From: Mesodorylaimus sp. YZB2_4 | Lineage: Eukaryota; Nematoda; Enoplea; Dorylaimida; Dorylaimidae | Length of the DNA: 64,000 nucleotides | Reading direction: 5' to 3' | NCBI GenBank assembly: GCA_030248295.1 | Contig: JASANH010000651.1 | Coordinates: 277,096 to 341,095, forward strand | Shown: one piece after another, positions 22,192 through 35,300 of the stretch | Position numbering within the stretch: the first letter of the stretch is position 1 | Layout of the letters: each line of letters opens with the position of its first letter | Program-made: the position numbers and the translations under genes | Notes under the pieces: model-generated | Databases searched by the model: none | Seen by the model: only the letters and a program-made list of their open reading frames with translations | Told to the model about the DNA's origin: nothing

Positions 22192-24882
22192 GGTTGCAAT
22201 TGTTCGTTCGGCCAAAGCCAGTCAAAGTCGTACGATTTTTGATAACCAGCCGCCCAGGAATGACAAAGAGGAAATGTAAACAAACAGAATTCGTCCTAGA
22301 CAGGCAGGAAAGGATCGAAAGTCTGAAAGTAAACAGCGGCAAAGTTCGAAAGAAGTTTCGGAATTCGAATTGGTAAAATATAGTTTCGGACTGACGATAC
22401 TCCATCTCACGATAAGTTGACTCGTACAAGTAATATACCATTTATCTCAGAAAATTTGATCAAAACCCGAAGTAAAAAGATGTATTATATTATAGGAATG
22501 CCTAACATCAACGGGTTAACTTTTATCTTTATCTTATCTTTACCAGATTAAGGCAAATGGCACCCGTTGTCGAACGAGGCCACCGGTGCGATCACGATTG
22601 GTTGAGGTTGGTTGATTGATCGTGAGAGGCTGCACACGAACTGAGAACTTGTCTCACGGTTGTGATGACATGGTCTTGTCTGTGACCATGACCACAGCTG
22701 CGACTGATTGCCTGATGATCCATGAGTGCAAATAAGCCATCACCAGTGATACCCCTGTGCGCACACATGCTTGTATCTATATGCACGCTTTAGGTACAGT
22801 GCTACTGTCACACTCATGGCACAATGCTTTTGTTGGTGGCTCGTTCGATCAGCTACAGCAGCGTGACTGTATTCACTCATGGCTGCTGAAGAAACTAGGG
22901 AGACCTGGCATGCGGAGCGCCACACATTTCAAGCAGCCTTACAGCCCAGTGATTTGAGAGTAATGCCCTCAGCTTGCATGCGAGGGAAGGAATATTGGCA
23001 GTGATGGAAACATGGAGCACTTCTCACACTTTCTTTAGCCTCAGCCTGCAGGTTGGTGTAAAAGCTGTATATAACCCTTTTGTGGAAGAATTTTATAGAC
23101 CAGTTAAGTCTGCACGGCATATGTGGGGGTATTATGTGAACGCACATTATGTGCTTGCGGTTTTTGCGCAGACCTGTTGGATGACCTGCAGCGATGCACA
23201 ACGGAACCTCTGGCTACCACAGTACCTACTGATCTCACATTATGCTCAGCGGGCGGCCCACCGTACAGTGTATGTATCCTCATCTAGCCTTTACCAGTCC
23301 CAGACTGCAAGTACAATACATATCTTACCCAGGGACCAGGGTATGTACAGTACTCTACCCACCGCCCTCCTCCAAACGAACAGATGGCGCAATAGGCTTG
23401 CCGGAAAATGATAACGTTTTTCAAATAGCATGTACTTCACTGGGTTTAGTGTACTGGGCTCTAGTTCACACGCACTTTGGTTAAGCTGGCCTCAAACCAT
23501 GTGTACTTTTATTTGGCTGGTTCTCCTCCTGTCTTCGAGTGAGCCCACAGACTGTAGTCTGTATGACGCTCGTTAGGGGTCCAGTTTCAAAAGCGCTTGC
23601 CTCGTCTTGCAACCTGCCTGCCTGCCTAGCCCTTTCCCTCTACCTTGCTAAGACCGATTATCACCAACGTGCAACACTGACATCGGAGTTGGCAGTGTTC
23701 CTGTCGGTGATTGGCCCTCTGGAAGACAATCGTAGAGAAACGATCAGTCAGGCTGATGTTTCACCAGTCGTTGAAACTACAAGAAAATGTCACACGGTTC
23801 GTCAGGTCATGTCATGTCATGTCATATTTTATCCATAGAAAAGCACCACACAGCGCACTCGATGGCTAAGGAACACATATTTGCCAATCACTTTGTACCT
23901 AGACGGGAGTCGAACCCAACGTGAGAGGCATTAACCCGCTAGGCCGCTCGCGGTATTTACACCTTTAACAGCAGCAGGATGATATCTTTTTAGACCTTAT
24001 CCAGACAAATGCCTGCGCACACGGGTTTCAAAAAGGACGAACTCATGGAATGAGGACGAGTTTCTGGGACTTGGGATTACCCTGCTACTGGAGGTGAGAA
24101 TAGCGTGCCCACAATGGTCAAAGCTGGCACAAACTTTACACACTGTCACTCACGCTTCGTGCCGCACATCTCCTTTTTCGACTCCATGCCCTGTGTAGAA
24201 TGCATGTTAACATCAATTTGCCAGACCAGAATTGCTTTTGGACAGCGTTTATCATCCCGCCAGTACACACACACACACACTGTCCCTTATAAACGTCAGC
24301 CAAATGTTCGACATCGTTCCTGATTCTTCGCCATCCCGACATTGAACATGAACAGGAGGCCTGCTCCACCCAAAACGGACGCGTCACCTCCTGTTTCTCT
24401 TAAACACAAATCAACAAATCCATCCGCTTTGCACATTTAGAAATTCATTCTCTCGCATGTTCGTTACTTTTTCGGAACCTTGACTCGGTTACGCATGAAC
24501 ATAATAGAACCCATTTTAGCGACAAAGTACTCAATCTTTCAATGGCCATTTCCGGACCATGTAGGCGCCCAGTGGTTCATGGCGACTGTGCTCCTTTTAA
24601 AAACACACCATGTAAGGCCGTGTCTTTCAGACTCAATCCACCCTCGCAAATTGAAACTAGTTATATTTGTGTCTTTTAGAATAGGCAAATGGAAGGTGAA
24701 GAGGACGAAATCTTGTATTTCATCTTACTCGTCCTTTTTGAAAAACCCGTGTGCGTAGGCATTTGTCCGGATAGGGGTCTAAAAAGATTCGCATTCGACA
24801 AGTTTGTCATTACAACGTCTCCAAACGAACTCGACTGCTCGACTCTAAATTTAGGCTCTAGGCAACGACGATATATTCCATC
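22192..24882. other. Gene-poor region with one SINE
   Basis: No gene is supported. The region holds the promoter side of the polytopic membrane protein, a SINE at about 23785-23965, a short CA run at about 24266-24281, and scattered short frames without family features. Confidence 0.45.
23785..23965 (-). repeat. tRNA-derived SINE with TGACA-type tail
   Basis: On the minus strand it has an A-box-like GCGGCCTAGCGGGTTAA and a perfect B box GGTTCGACTCC. A body follows (GTTCCTTAGCCATCGAGTGCGC), then a tail of ATAAAATATGACATGACATG repeats. The same body and tail occur at 36957-37120, 52010-52085 and 52925-53005. Confidence 0.75.
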
Positions 24883-25393
24883 ATGCAAAATTTCATATTT
24901 ATTCTTGTCGCCCTCACTCTGTGCCTCGCTCTCACATCAGCTGGTCCAGCCAAATCACCACCAGCAGCTGCCAAGAAGGCACCAGCGAAGAAGGCACCCA
25001 GTCAACCCAAGATGACATGCACGGTGTGTCAAGGGGTTGGCAATGATTGTAAAGGAGCCAAGAAAGATTCCAATTGCGACAAATGTGCAAAGTTTACTGG
25101 CATAGCCGAGGATCCGAAAGAGGTGCCAGATTACATCTGGTCGTTGATGCCCGCTGGGTCCAAGGAAGCAAGTAAGCCCTTAGTCCCTCAGAAGTTTCCA
25201 TCTCTAAATGCGTGTTTCTCTAGTGACCAAAAACAAAGGTCAAAAGATGGCATTCCGCGGTTGTGCAACTCAAGCACTCATTGACGTGGCCACACTGGGA
25301 GAAAATTACGAAGAATACGGCTGCACCGACTACGACGAAATGTTCGGATTCAAGGACGCGACTGGGTGCTTGTGCAAAGGAGACTGTCAATAA
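24883..25393 (+). CDS. Small secreted cysteine-rich protein (possibly Ly6-like)
   Basis: Two exons, 24883-25171 and 25224-25393, with a 52-base GT-AG intron; the product is 152 residues. A signal peptide (MQNFIFILVALTLCLALTSA) is followed by a Pro/Ala/Lys-rich linker. A Cys-rich domain follows: CTVCQGVGNDC, C-D-K-C in exon 1, and RGC, GC, GCLCKGDC in exon 2, about ten cysteines. The ending CLCKGDCQ recalls the closing Cys pattern of nematode Ly6/uPAR-type secreted proteins, but the match is loose and rests on memory. Extracellular location is well supported; partner and role are not. The gene stands alone on this strand just downstream of TSG101's last exon, with about 210 bases between their stop codons (convergent). 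Confidence 0.78.
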
Positions 25394-25606
25394 TGCTTTA
25401 TATTGAGCCATCTATGAGCCTCGTTCAATAGCAATCAAACTTTCCGAACTGTGTAAATTTTGAATACTTCAGGCACTGTGATCACAATCGTCTGTGAGCA
25501 CAGCCCATCATCACCTCCCACAAGCCATGTCAGCACTACAAAACGTGCACCAATACACAACAGCAACCACGAACAATGCCATAATAAGCTAGGAAAAATT
25601 CACACA

Positions 25607-28600
25607 TCACAGGTCCATGCCAGCAACTCGACGACATCGCTGCATTGTTGCACGAAGCATAAACTGCTGCCGAGATAGAATCCGGATGTGCTAAAATCAT
25701 AAAAAGGGTAAATTTATATTTCGTGCAATTAATCGCTTGTAGCATCTGAACCCATAATTTTACACACCCTGCGTGAATCTGTTGCACTTCCGGTCCTCAC
25801 GCCGTGGTGTATGGCTGCTATCCTGTTTTCCACAAGACTACTGGTACATGCTAGACCCAATTCATCTTCACATCGTGCCAAAAAGTGCCGCATTTCTATT
25901 CGGGTGGTAAAATATCTTTACAAAAAAGTCTGACTATTCTCGGCGACAGTAGATTTGCCAACAGAGCCCTAAAGTCCTAAAGTCCTATTTGGAAGGACTA
26001 TAGATCGAGACCAGACCTCACCTTGAGATAGTTTTCCAAATCTACACGACCACGCTTCAATCCTTGTCCCAGAAAATATATTGTGTCCTCGATCGCGTTG
26101 TCTTCCACATAAGAGTTTAGCAGCCTGAAAAGTATGGCCATGCGAGTGCCATTCAGGAGAAAAAACACAGGCTCAGTCCAGGAAATAGCGAAGCAGCCTA
26201 AGCTGTCTTTCGAGGCTTTTCCTTTCGGCATGCATGATCAGATTCAGGCTCCAAGTTTTAGACGAACTATAAATGGCCAAGAAAAAAATAGCTCAGATTG
26301 GAACCAAGAAACAGAAACAATAAAAAAATGATCTTCGAACGAGAATCGAACCTGCATCCCTGAGATTATCGGTCCTGGTAATTCAGGATTGCGGGTGCGG
26401 GTTCGACTTCCATTCCTCATGGTTTTTTTATTCTTCTTTCTTGAAGGGGAACCTAGCCCGCACCCTCAATCCTGAAATTACTAGGACCAGTAATCTCAGG
26501 GATGCAGGTTCGATTCCCGGTCGGAGCTCATGTTTTTCATTTTGTTTGTAGACTATACTCACTGTCTAAACAAAGGTGCTGTTGTGTCGATGGCTTCATC
26601 AATATGAGCTTCTTCTCCAGCACCAGCCTCCAGCAGAATCTTATCGATTTCATCAACACTGCCTTTCAAAGCTGTCACCATCGAGTCGAGATATTCTTGC
26701 TCTTCCGCCATTTTGCCCAGCATAGTTTTCAGCTTTTGTTCGCCTGCCGCCAAGTCTTCTCGTGTTTTACGAATAGCTTGTAAATCCGTCTGAAAAACCA
26801 GTAAAAAAAGGGTTGGGTCACGCCTGATCCACTCGACTTACATATAAACCACCGATCGAATCTCGTAACTTCGCCCTCAGCTTTTCTTCCACAGCCGCGA
26901 ACAAATTCAGCGTAGGGTGTTCTGATTGAATGAACCCAGGAGTCCGTGATGGTGCGGTGTAGGCGGTTGTGTTCACAAGGCCTGAAAATCATGGTGCCTT
27001 ATCTAATAATCTCAATACCCACCGAACCATGTCAAAGATACAGTACCTGCGTACGATCCAAAAGAAACTGCCGCTGTGGACACGGGTGCAGCTGCTGGCA
27101 GATAAGCCCCATACGATTGCAACGGTCGAACAATGCCACCCGTTATCGGTTGATATGGGCTGTAAGCAGTTGAGGTTGCCGCCGAGTGCATGGCACCTGG
27201 AACATGATAAGTTGATTCTGAAACACGACATGGGCTTCTTCAGAGACATTGCTTAAGTCAGATGCCATCTAAAGAGGTATAAAACAGGGGAGTGAATCGA
27301 GGGGTATCACTTACGTCGTCCACTAAAGGTCTCTTGTTTCGAGTCAGAACCTGAGCCCTGGAAGGCATACTGCCAACTCACAGCACAGGTGGAGGCCAGG
27401 ACATCAATGGCGATTCCTAGACGGGGCAAAGAGCACTGCCCAGTAGGAGGCTTTAAAGCTAACAATCGATGGCTGAATACCACGGCTGTACAAAGTGCTG
27501 TTAGTGACGGGCTGTGAAAGTGCACAGAGCAGAACCGGTAATCCCAGGTTCGATCCTAGCCCAGGGTTCACGTTTTTTGAGTGTGTCCTGACTAATTTCA
27601 CAAATCAGACTATCACAGGACCACGATTCTGAACGGTTTGTAACGGCAGTCCATGGTGCGCCCAATGACTACTGTAAACTGTAAACTCACATTCATACCT
27701 GCCAGTCCTCCATGCGGCGGATACGTGTTTAGGCTTGGCACTACAGCCTCAACAGACGCCGTCATCGTGGTCGCTGGTGATGACTTGGCGAATACTGGAC
27801 AATATTCTCCGAAAACGATAGCCATGATTTGGAGCAGTCCAAGAAGATCCGATTTTGGCTAAAATAGGAAGGGGCACCTCTGTGAAATGATTTTTCGTCC
27901 ATAGATTTAACTCTCTCTAGGGAATGCTGTTGTGTGTGTCCCCTGACTCCAGTGCACAGGATAAACAGAGTGCCACGCGCAATCAGCTGCGAGGCCAGTG
28001 GTCAAAGTTCCGCTGCAACAATGCACTTTCCCATGGCGGTCACAAGGGACCCAATACATGCAACTGTAGAAGGACCCTTGGGGACTCCATCACCATCTCT
28101 ACGTCAGCCACATCCTACTTTACACGCATCTATGCAAAACAGGACGGAATGGATATTTGCAGCCCAGCGTCAGACCGACACACGTGTGAGGCGCCAACCA
28201 ACCACACCAGACCCAACGTTGTATTGCGCTTGCCCATATATTCTCAGCCATCATGTTGTCCATTGATAGCGGACCACCCATCAAGGACATCCGCACTCAG
28301 GCAGGAGTGGGGAGGGCTGAAGGATGTCGGACACAAACCAGCAGAAGAGGGGCATGGTACATGATGATCCAGTCGAACATCGAACGGTGTAACCCTCGTG
28401 CCTAGTTGGGCCATGGCGAGTGGGAGAGAGTAATCGATACTCTCCCCTGGCTGGGAGACGTCAACCCCTCGGGTTGATGTTTCAGCCGTAGGTATAGTCG
28501 CAAGTGTGACCAGCACGCCTGGCGGTCGGGAGTAATCGATACGCTCCCCTGGCTGGGACGTCAACCTCTTCGGTTGATGTTTCTAGAGCAGGTATAGTCG

Positions 28601-30695
28601 CGAGACTTGCCTACCTCCAGTCGGAGTTTTTTGCTTAGAGACTTCGGTCTCGACTATCTCCCGCCGCCTGGGTGCGCTGGTTACACTGGCGTCACGAACC
28701 AAAGGGCCTTCTTCGGATGTAAGCCCCTTATGGACTAGTGTGCTAGCCTGGGTGGTTGTGGTGAATGCCGGACTGGCGCGCCTGCGCTTGCTGTGGCCCG
28801 AGGGTTCCCTGCAGGTGTACTCCCTACCAGACTTCGGTCTGGGTTGCCTCCACGTAGGCACCAGGGGCCAGCGGGCAAAACCTACTCCGCTATTACCTAC
28901 GCGGGAGGAGAAGGTTCGGCGAGCGTTTGGTGCGCCTTAGCGCGACGGTGGGTGGAACACCTAGCGCTGATAAGGCACCACCACTGGGGTGTTGGTTCTC
29001 CCAGTTGGAGAATGGCGGGGACGCCATTTTTCCAACGGTGGGAGGAATGTGACCAGCACGCCTGGCGGTCGGGAGTAATCGATACGCTCCCCTGGCTGGG
29101 ACGTCAACCTCTTCGGTTGATGTTTCTAGAGCAGGTATAGTCGCGAGACTTGCCTACCTCCAGTCGGAGTTTTTTGCTTAGAGACTTCGGTCTCGACTAT
29201 CTCCCGCCGCCTGGGTGCGCTGGTTACACAAGACTTCCCTGCTCCTGTCGGAGTTTTAGTCCCGCTGACTTCGGTCGGCCACCTCCCTCCTACGCCTGCC
29301 AGGCTTGATTTCAGCGGCAAGACGACGGGGAAACTGGTCGTTACACTGACCGTGAGGCTTACGTTGCCTTAAATTATTTCAGCAGATCCCATTTGCTCTC
29401 CGAAATCCAAATAAAAGCCCGCTTTGACAGCTGGTCAGTTTAACTTTGTCACTGAGGAAATTCAACAGCTTGGGGAAGATACGGTGCCAGTTATCCCATC
29501 ACTGAGAAAATTGATTTTTTTAATCGGATGGGTCAGATCGGTCGGTGCTAAGCAGGCCCCGCACTTTCTAGTCCCACCCCATGATTTTAAAACTAGAAAC
29601 TTTTCTGCCGCAGCAAACAGTCCCCTTGCCCGTGTAAACTGACCAAACCGCACAATTTGCTTACTGCATGACCTAGTATCTCATCTGACTACGACTTTCT
29701 TCGAAGTCCATTCGTTACAGAGTTAGGGATTTAGCTTCCTCAGGTCCTGCCGATGTGTTTGTAATGGCAGGGTATAGATTCCGACCAGGGCCAGTCGATG
29801 TGCTCGTTATCGAGGGGCTCGACAGTATCAAGAAAAACAAATAAAAACACCGCTCTGGGCCATTATTGTCGCCTGTTTCCCATTCCTGGACCCCGCCACT
29901 CACGTGTCTCCACTCCCTCAAGTACGGCAACGAGACCTTGCCACTAGGATCGACATGCTGACTCGTTCTGATCATCATATCCGGCGTCGGTCGAACGTAG
30001 CATATGGGCGCATTGTACGGATGAGAGTCCAATAAATACAGACACAGTGGAATGTGGTAGGTATTTCCTGAAAAACGGTATTTGTTAACGCATGTTCGCA
30101 GCAGTAACGCTTTTACCTTTGTAAGAAATCGGAATAGTGCCAGTCAGGGTGACCATACGGCGGCATGTACCATCATTGAAGACTGAGGGAAAGACAAAAT
30201 AGAATTACAGAACTTGAACCATGGGATTCTTCTGAACTTTGGACCATTTCCCAGGCAACGCGGATCAAGACGCGCCAGTTTGATTTTTTCAGAGTGTATT
30301 TCCAGGTTCTAAGGCTCAGCTAAGCTGATCATCAGATCACGCTCTTTCATTTGATATTACAGCAATCAGGAAATCGTCCTGTTTTAAAACACTGTGCAAT
30401 ACAATAGGCATTGGCAGAAAACCACCCGTCAAAACCACAGCTTTCCATACCACTCTCCGCTCTTACCATATGAATCCGTGCCTGGATACAAGTCGCAGAA
30501 TTCGGACAGAGCATTCAAGATATCACGTTTCGCTGCGTCAACATAGGGTGCCTAGAAATACATGAAGACTCAATTTTTTTGCAGTAAAATCAAGAAGTCC
30601 AAGAAAAAAAGAAATCAAATTTAGACAACAAAAATTAGATAACTTACATTCACAGAGGCAAGAGCCGCGTGCACTTCTGTTTCCGTATTTGACAT
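25607..30695 (-). CDS. tsg-101: ESCRT-I subunit TSG101
   Basis: TSG101 (Vps23) binds ubiquitinated cargo and P(T/S)AP motifs and scaffolds ESCRT-I in endosomal sorting and abscission. Ten exons on the minus strand: 30695-30648, 30551-30467, 30182-30117, 30067-29904, 27858-27699, 27196-27047, 26981-26842, 26789-26563, 26124-26022 and 25690-25607. All are in phase, giving 408 residues (human 390). The UEV domain occupies about residues 1-145, with LTGTIPI, NTYHIPLCLYLLDSHPYNAP and KVSLPYLREWRH; it lacks a catalytic Cys, as expected. A Pro/Ala/Tyr-rich linker follows. Then come a coiled coil (exons 7-8, including EEQEYLDSMV) and the steadiness box with DNAIEDTIYFLGQGLKRG, ending HIRILSRQQFMLRATMQ. 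Intron 4 (2 kb) contains a block of GC-rich structured repeats. The identification is firm. Confidence 0.96.
26342..26518. repeat. Inverted pair of tRNA-like sequences
   Basis: Arms 26342-26405 and 26449-26518 are inverted copies separated by about 45 bases. Each contains a B-box-like GGTTCGATTC and the block CCCTGAGATTA..GGTCCT. Transcribed, the unit would form a long hairpin. It lies in intron 8 of TSG101. I take it as an inverted tRNA-derived element, not a tRNA gene. Confidence 0.6.
28400..29345 (+). repeat. Block of GC-rich structured repeats with UUCG-capped hairpins
   Basis: The block lies in intron 4 of TSG101, opposite in sense to the gene. Positions 28505-28686 and 29048-29229 are identical by eye over 182 bases, a 543-base spacing. 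Hairpins with UUCG loops recur: GAGACTTCGGTCTC (about 28640 and 29183), CCAGACTTCGGTCTGG (about 28830) and CAACCTCTTCGGTTG (28562 and 29105). A partial unit at 28415-28500 has CAACCCCTCGGGTTG instead, which keeps the stem. No long coding frame explains the conservation. Related copies lie at 11385-11570 and 14025-14360. Confidence 0.72.
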
Positions 30696-32325
30696 TCCAA
30701 AAGCTAGAATTCTTTGATTTTGTAAAATCAAGTCTAAAGCCAAAACTTTGACATTCCTTTCTTTCCCTATTTCGGTGAAGCATTTTGCCGCGCGGTGTAG
30801 ACTTCTCCGAAAGTGCCGCCAGAGGGCGCTGTGATCGGATCAGACTTGTGCAAGCCAAGCAAGTTTGCAAGTAAGCGAGTGAAACAGTCAGTTTTCAACA
30901 GCGATCGTTATCGGGGTATGGTGAAGAACAAATGTTGATAACATATGAATTTCGACATATAAAAGCGTGAAAACTTTGTACCTATTTGCCAGCTTCGACC
31001 AAACCCCCGAACCAGCCTAACCAAACCAGGAAGCGTGTTGGAGCCGAACTGGTCGAACCAGGACCAACCCGCGTGCCTTGTATCATTTCGCACCGACTGA
31101 CGGTAAAAATAGGGCAGTGATTAGTTAAAATGGCTTCTGGTGAAAGGACATTTGTAAACTAAGAATTATCGCGAGTGTCTTTTGATATTCACTGCAATCG
31201 AACAAGCTGTTAAGCTTTGCTACAACTTGTCTGGTCTAGCCTGACTAGCGGCAAGAAAACTGTGTTTGTTTTCGATCCTGGTTTGGTCCTGGTTCGGTAA
31301 AAACAGCCACCTGGTCCGGTTCGGCTCATTTTTAGGCTGCAAAAGCGAATCGGCCAAATTCATTGAATGGTTTTCTTCGCGTTGTCGCCCTTACGGGCGT
31401 CAGACTGGTCATGACACACTGAGAGAACCAGTCCGTTTACCTTAGAGTCTCAAACAACAACCTCGACCGTCTGCCCACTTAGTTTGTGCATGAAGGCTTA
31501 TTCACAGTGCTCACCGAGTTCACTGTGGCCACGTCGAGGACAGTGGAACATGAAATCAGGGACCGTTGCAAGCAGTGCGCTGGCCTGTCACAGAACCCAG
31601 TTAGCAGTGTGAGATTGAATCATATTCAAAAAACGTATGAGCATCGTTACGTACAAAATACGCGGACGAAATTCAAATCATTCATATCGCACTGACCAGG
31701 GTGATATTTAAATGAGTTATGAACTTGTTGCACACCCCTTATGAATGTACGACCCGTGCGAAAAAGCTCGGTGTCGAATCTCTAAAATGTACAATATAAA
31801 TACTTAGCCGCATGAACATTACCTTCGGAAATGGCCAGGCCAGTTTGCAGTTGTTTGTAGTCAAGAAAATATCTTCAGCGAAGAAAGCACTTTCTCTTCT
31901 TTTGCATTTTCACTCATCAATCACTGCTTCGATGCCTTCATCAAAAAACGCAAGAAAATAAGAAAGTAAAAGTGGAGCTGGGTCAGCGGTCGAAGTCAGT
32001 GAGTAGATCGTCTTCTTTCCAATTGGTCACGCGTTTCCTTTTTGTGCCCGCGGGTATTCGATGACGTTGAACGCGCCGTACAGTTCGTCAGTTATTGTGT
32101 AACGGGCCTTCTATCCAGGTCAGCATGGCGCAAGACGTTAGAACATCGTGTCCGAATTTCTTCCGCTGTCACCGGCAGTCATCAACTTGACGCTTTTCGA
32201 TATAGTTATCTACAAAGTTTTGTGTTAGACGGTGGTAGTCTCCCTAGACAGACCTGCTTGGACTTAATCCGATCAGAGGCACTGTTGGATCTTGGCTAAT
32301 TTGAGTCGCCTTACTAAGTGGAGCC
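30696..32325. other. Intergenic, divergent promoter region
   Basis: No gene is supported. The region separates the start codons of TSG101 (minus) and the TSP1/mucin/Kunitz gene (plus). It holds degenerate GGTTTGG/CCAAACC tracts near 31000-31090 and 31270-31335. Confidence 0.45.
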
Positions 32326-35300
32326 ATGACTGCTGCTGCCATCATTCTTGGCAGTCTTGTCGCGGGACTGCACTTCATTGTCGCTGCTGTCGGGTCAGGT
32401 GAGTAAAAATTCTCAGCTTGCCCACTGACAGCCTTCAGTGCACAACTTGAGCTTCTTTAAAAGTAAAGTATCAGAATCAGAATCAACGAAACTAACTTTT
32501 ACGCCCCTCTGAAATTATAGAGCCATGTCAGGATCTTACTTTTCGGCTTCTGATTCATCTAATTCTCCCAAACAAAAAAGAATGATCCAAGATTAATCCA
32601 AGCATCAGCTGGCGCACATTTTTGTCGCCAGGTTTACGCTCATTGCCAACTGCATCGTACAGACACTTTCTGCTTTTTCAGATTGTCAAGTTACCCAATG
32701 GGGCAAATGGGGCGAGTGCATTGGCAATTGCATCTTTTCTATGCGAGTTCGAAATCGAATGGTTGAGAAACCACCTTTTCCAAAAGTGGGAGACGTGAAG
32801 GGTGTGCTGATCATGGAATCGTGCCCGCCGCTTTACCAAATCCAACAATGCATTCCCACTCGTTGTCTCGATTCTGACAAATCATCTAACATTGTTGTCA
32901 ATGAATTTTCAAAGCAGCAAGAGGAAAGAAGTCGACCTGTTGATGGCCATAGTGCAGAACCGACTGAAGAAATTTTAAACTTGGCGAAAAAACGATTAAA
33001 TACGACTTTGGACCGCAATACGTCTCCGTTTGAGAATACTGCAGGTACTATGACTGTCCAAAAGCACAATATGATGCTAGAGAATGAGACTTTGGTGGCC
33101 AAGAGTCAATTCCGACCAATGACTGTCCTCGCTGATGAACAAGAAATGCAGCAGTTATTGCAACAGCTGTTAGCTATACAAACTGATGACAGCGGCAAAT
33201 CAGCGGTCACAAACTTGACTAATGCTTTGTTGGAGTATGAAGAAGAGGTCATCGAATATGAAGATGAAGATGAGGCTCCCTCGAACTTTGAAGTGCGTTC
33301 AGAGTCGACGGTTGCTGCAATTCCGAAAGTAATTGGGACAACTCCGATTGAGAACGAAATCGCTGTAATACCTGGATCAATAAATAGCGGTACAGAGCCC
33401 AGCTTATCGACAGTTCCTAGCGTCAAACCAAAGTGGAAATTTTTTACTGCACCACCTGCGACTAGGAGTCATAAACTGTTCAAAGTAAAAACTACTAAAG
33501 GCGCCGCATCGACTAGCACCAAGCCAACTACACCCACCACAATCCCCACAACTACCCGCACTAGCACTGCGACCACCACTGTCACAACAACCACAACCTC
33601 CACGTCGCCGACAACGACAACTACAACCGCCACGACCCCTACCACTACCTCCTCAACCACCACGAGCACAGAGCCATCAACGACTGCGAGAGCACGACAT
33701 ACAAAAAGGAGACGGACGACCACAAGTTCGACTGCTACTAGGACCCAAACCGAGTCCAGTACCACATCTTCCACTTCGCTTACTACTAACAGCAGTGGCT
33801 CCATCGACGAAAACTACGATTACGTTGGCTATGAAGACTACTTCGAAGCAATCAATGAAAATACAACTATCATTTGGTTGAATAATACCCAGCTGCCACC
33901 CGTGCCACAGGTCAACATCATCGCTGAGATCACGACCACCACGCCCTGGCCTACGTCCACCACAACTGCTTCTTCGTCATCATCTCCAACATCGACAACT
34001 ACTGCAACCACCATTGCATCTACCACCACTAGCACCCACACTTCAACCACATCGTTGTCATCTAGTACTAGCGAATCTGAACCACCACAAACAACGGCTG
34101 GCATTGTTTGGAGTCTTGGACCCTCTGTCGAGGACTCCGAAATTGGAACGGATGTCACAATGCCAGTACCTCCCGAATTCACCACAAGGATCACACGCGC
34201 CTACTTTTACCCCACAACACCCGATACCCAATCTACTTCCTATAACGGTCCTTCATCACCTGAGGATCCTACACCAGATTCAAGTCACCCACCACCCTCC
34301 TCCCCACCACCAAGTACTCCCATCACAGCAATTGATGCCACGGATGTCGCTCTGGGCATCGTTGAGACTGGCAGTACTCCCAGCATCGCTACTGACACGA
34401 CCACGTCATTCACTGAAAACACTACACCAGCCTCAATCTCCGTCTCCATTCCTGAGCAGGTAGCCACGGGAGAACCAGGTAGTTTTTATCGAATGAGTGC
34501 AGAAGAACGTTTAAAATATGCCCTGCGATCACATATACAAATTTCCAATACCACCCCATCAGATGTTGGTACTGGTGAACCAGCAGGCCGATTTCGTTCC
34601 CGTGAACCAACTGCACTCATCCCTCCTCTGTCATCAGATGGTCAAGCGGACAATCAAGTCTTGCCGGTCATACGAGCTGACACCTCGAGTAGACGAGGAG
34701 CTACGATTGGTTTAGCCAATGGCCAAACCAGTGAGCAAGTAGCCACCGGGGAGCCTGGTAGCTGGTTCAGATTGTATCGTCCAGGTGCCACACCTGAAAA
34801 AGCGAGTGGCGTCACAAGATCAGCACTGGGATCATCTCATACTGCATCCACCAGATTCATAGACTTAAATAGCGATGCCAAAGCCATCGATCGTTTTTCG
34901 AAGGCTAGAAAACTAGACTCTAGCCTGGATAAAGGAACTGAAGAATCAGGACGACCAGGAAATATTCTTTCAAGTACTGCTACGCCCTCAGCGCCACGGT
35001 TCCCACCATCCGATCAACGTCTCGGGGAAGCCCTAATCGGCTTTACGGTAGAGCCTCTCCCGGCAACTGGTGAACCTCCCAGCCGCGCCCGACAGAGGAT
35101 CAGATTCAACATCACACTACCTTCCAAGGGGTCGAGTAAGACCCAGGTGTCGTCAATTGTAAGCTCACAGGAAAAGGCCAGAGGCGGAGTTAGTCGAAAA
35201 GTCGACCTCAGGACCACAACTATGAGTTCGCCATCGACCACGCAAAATTTGCAAGCTTTATTGGACAATATTCACAAGCCGTGTAAGGGGCCACTTGTTT

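Noticed and set aside
33469-33804. Val-rich minus-strand frame
   Set aside because: Reverse reading of the ACC/ACA Thr codons in the mucin-like exon.
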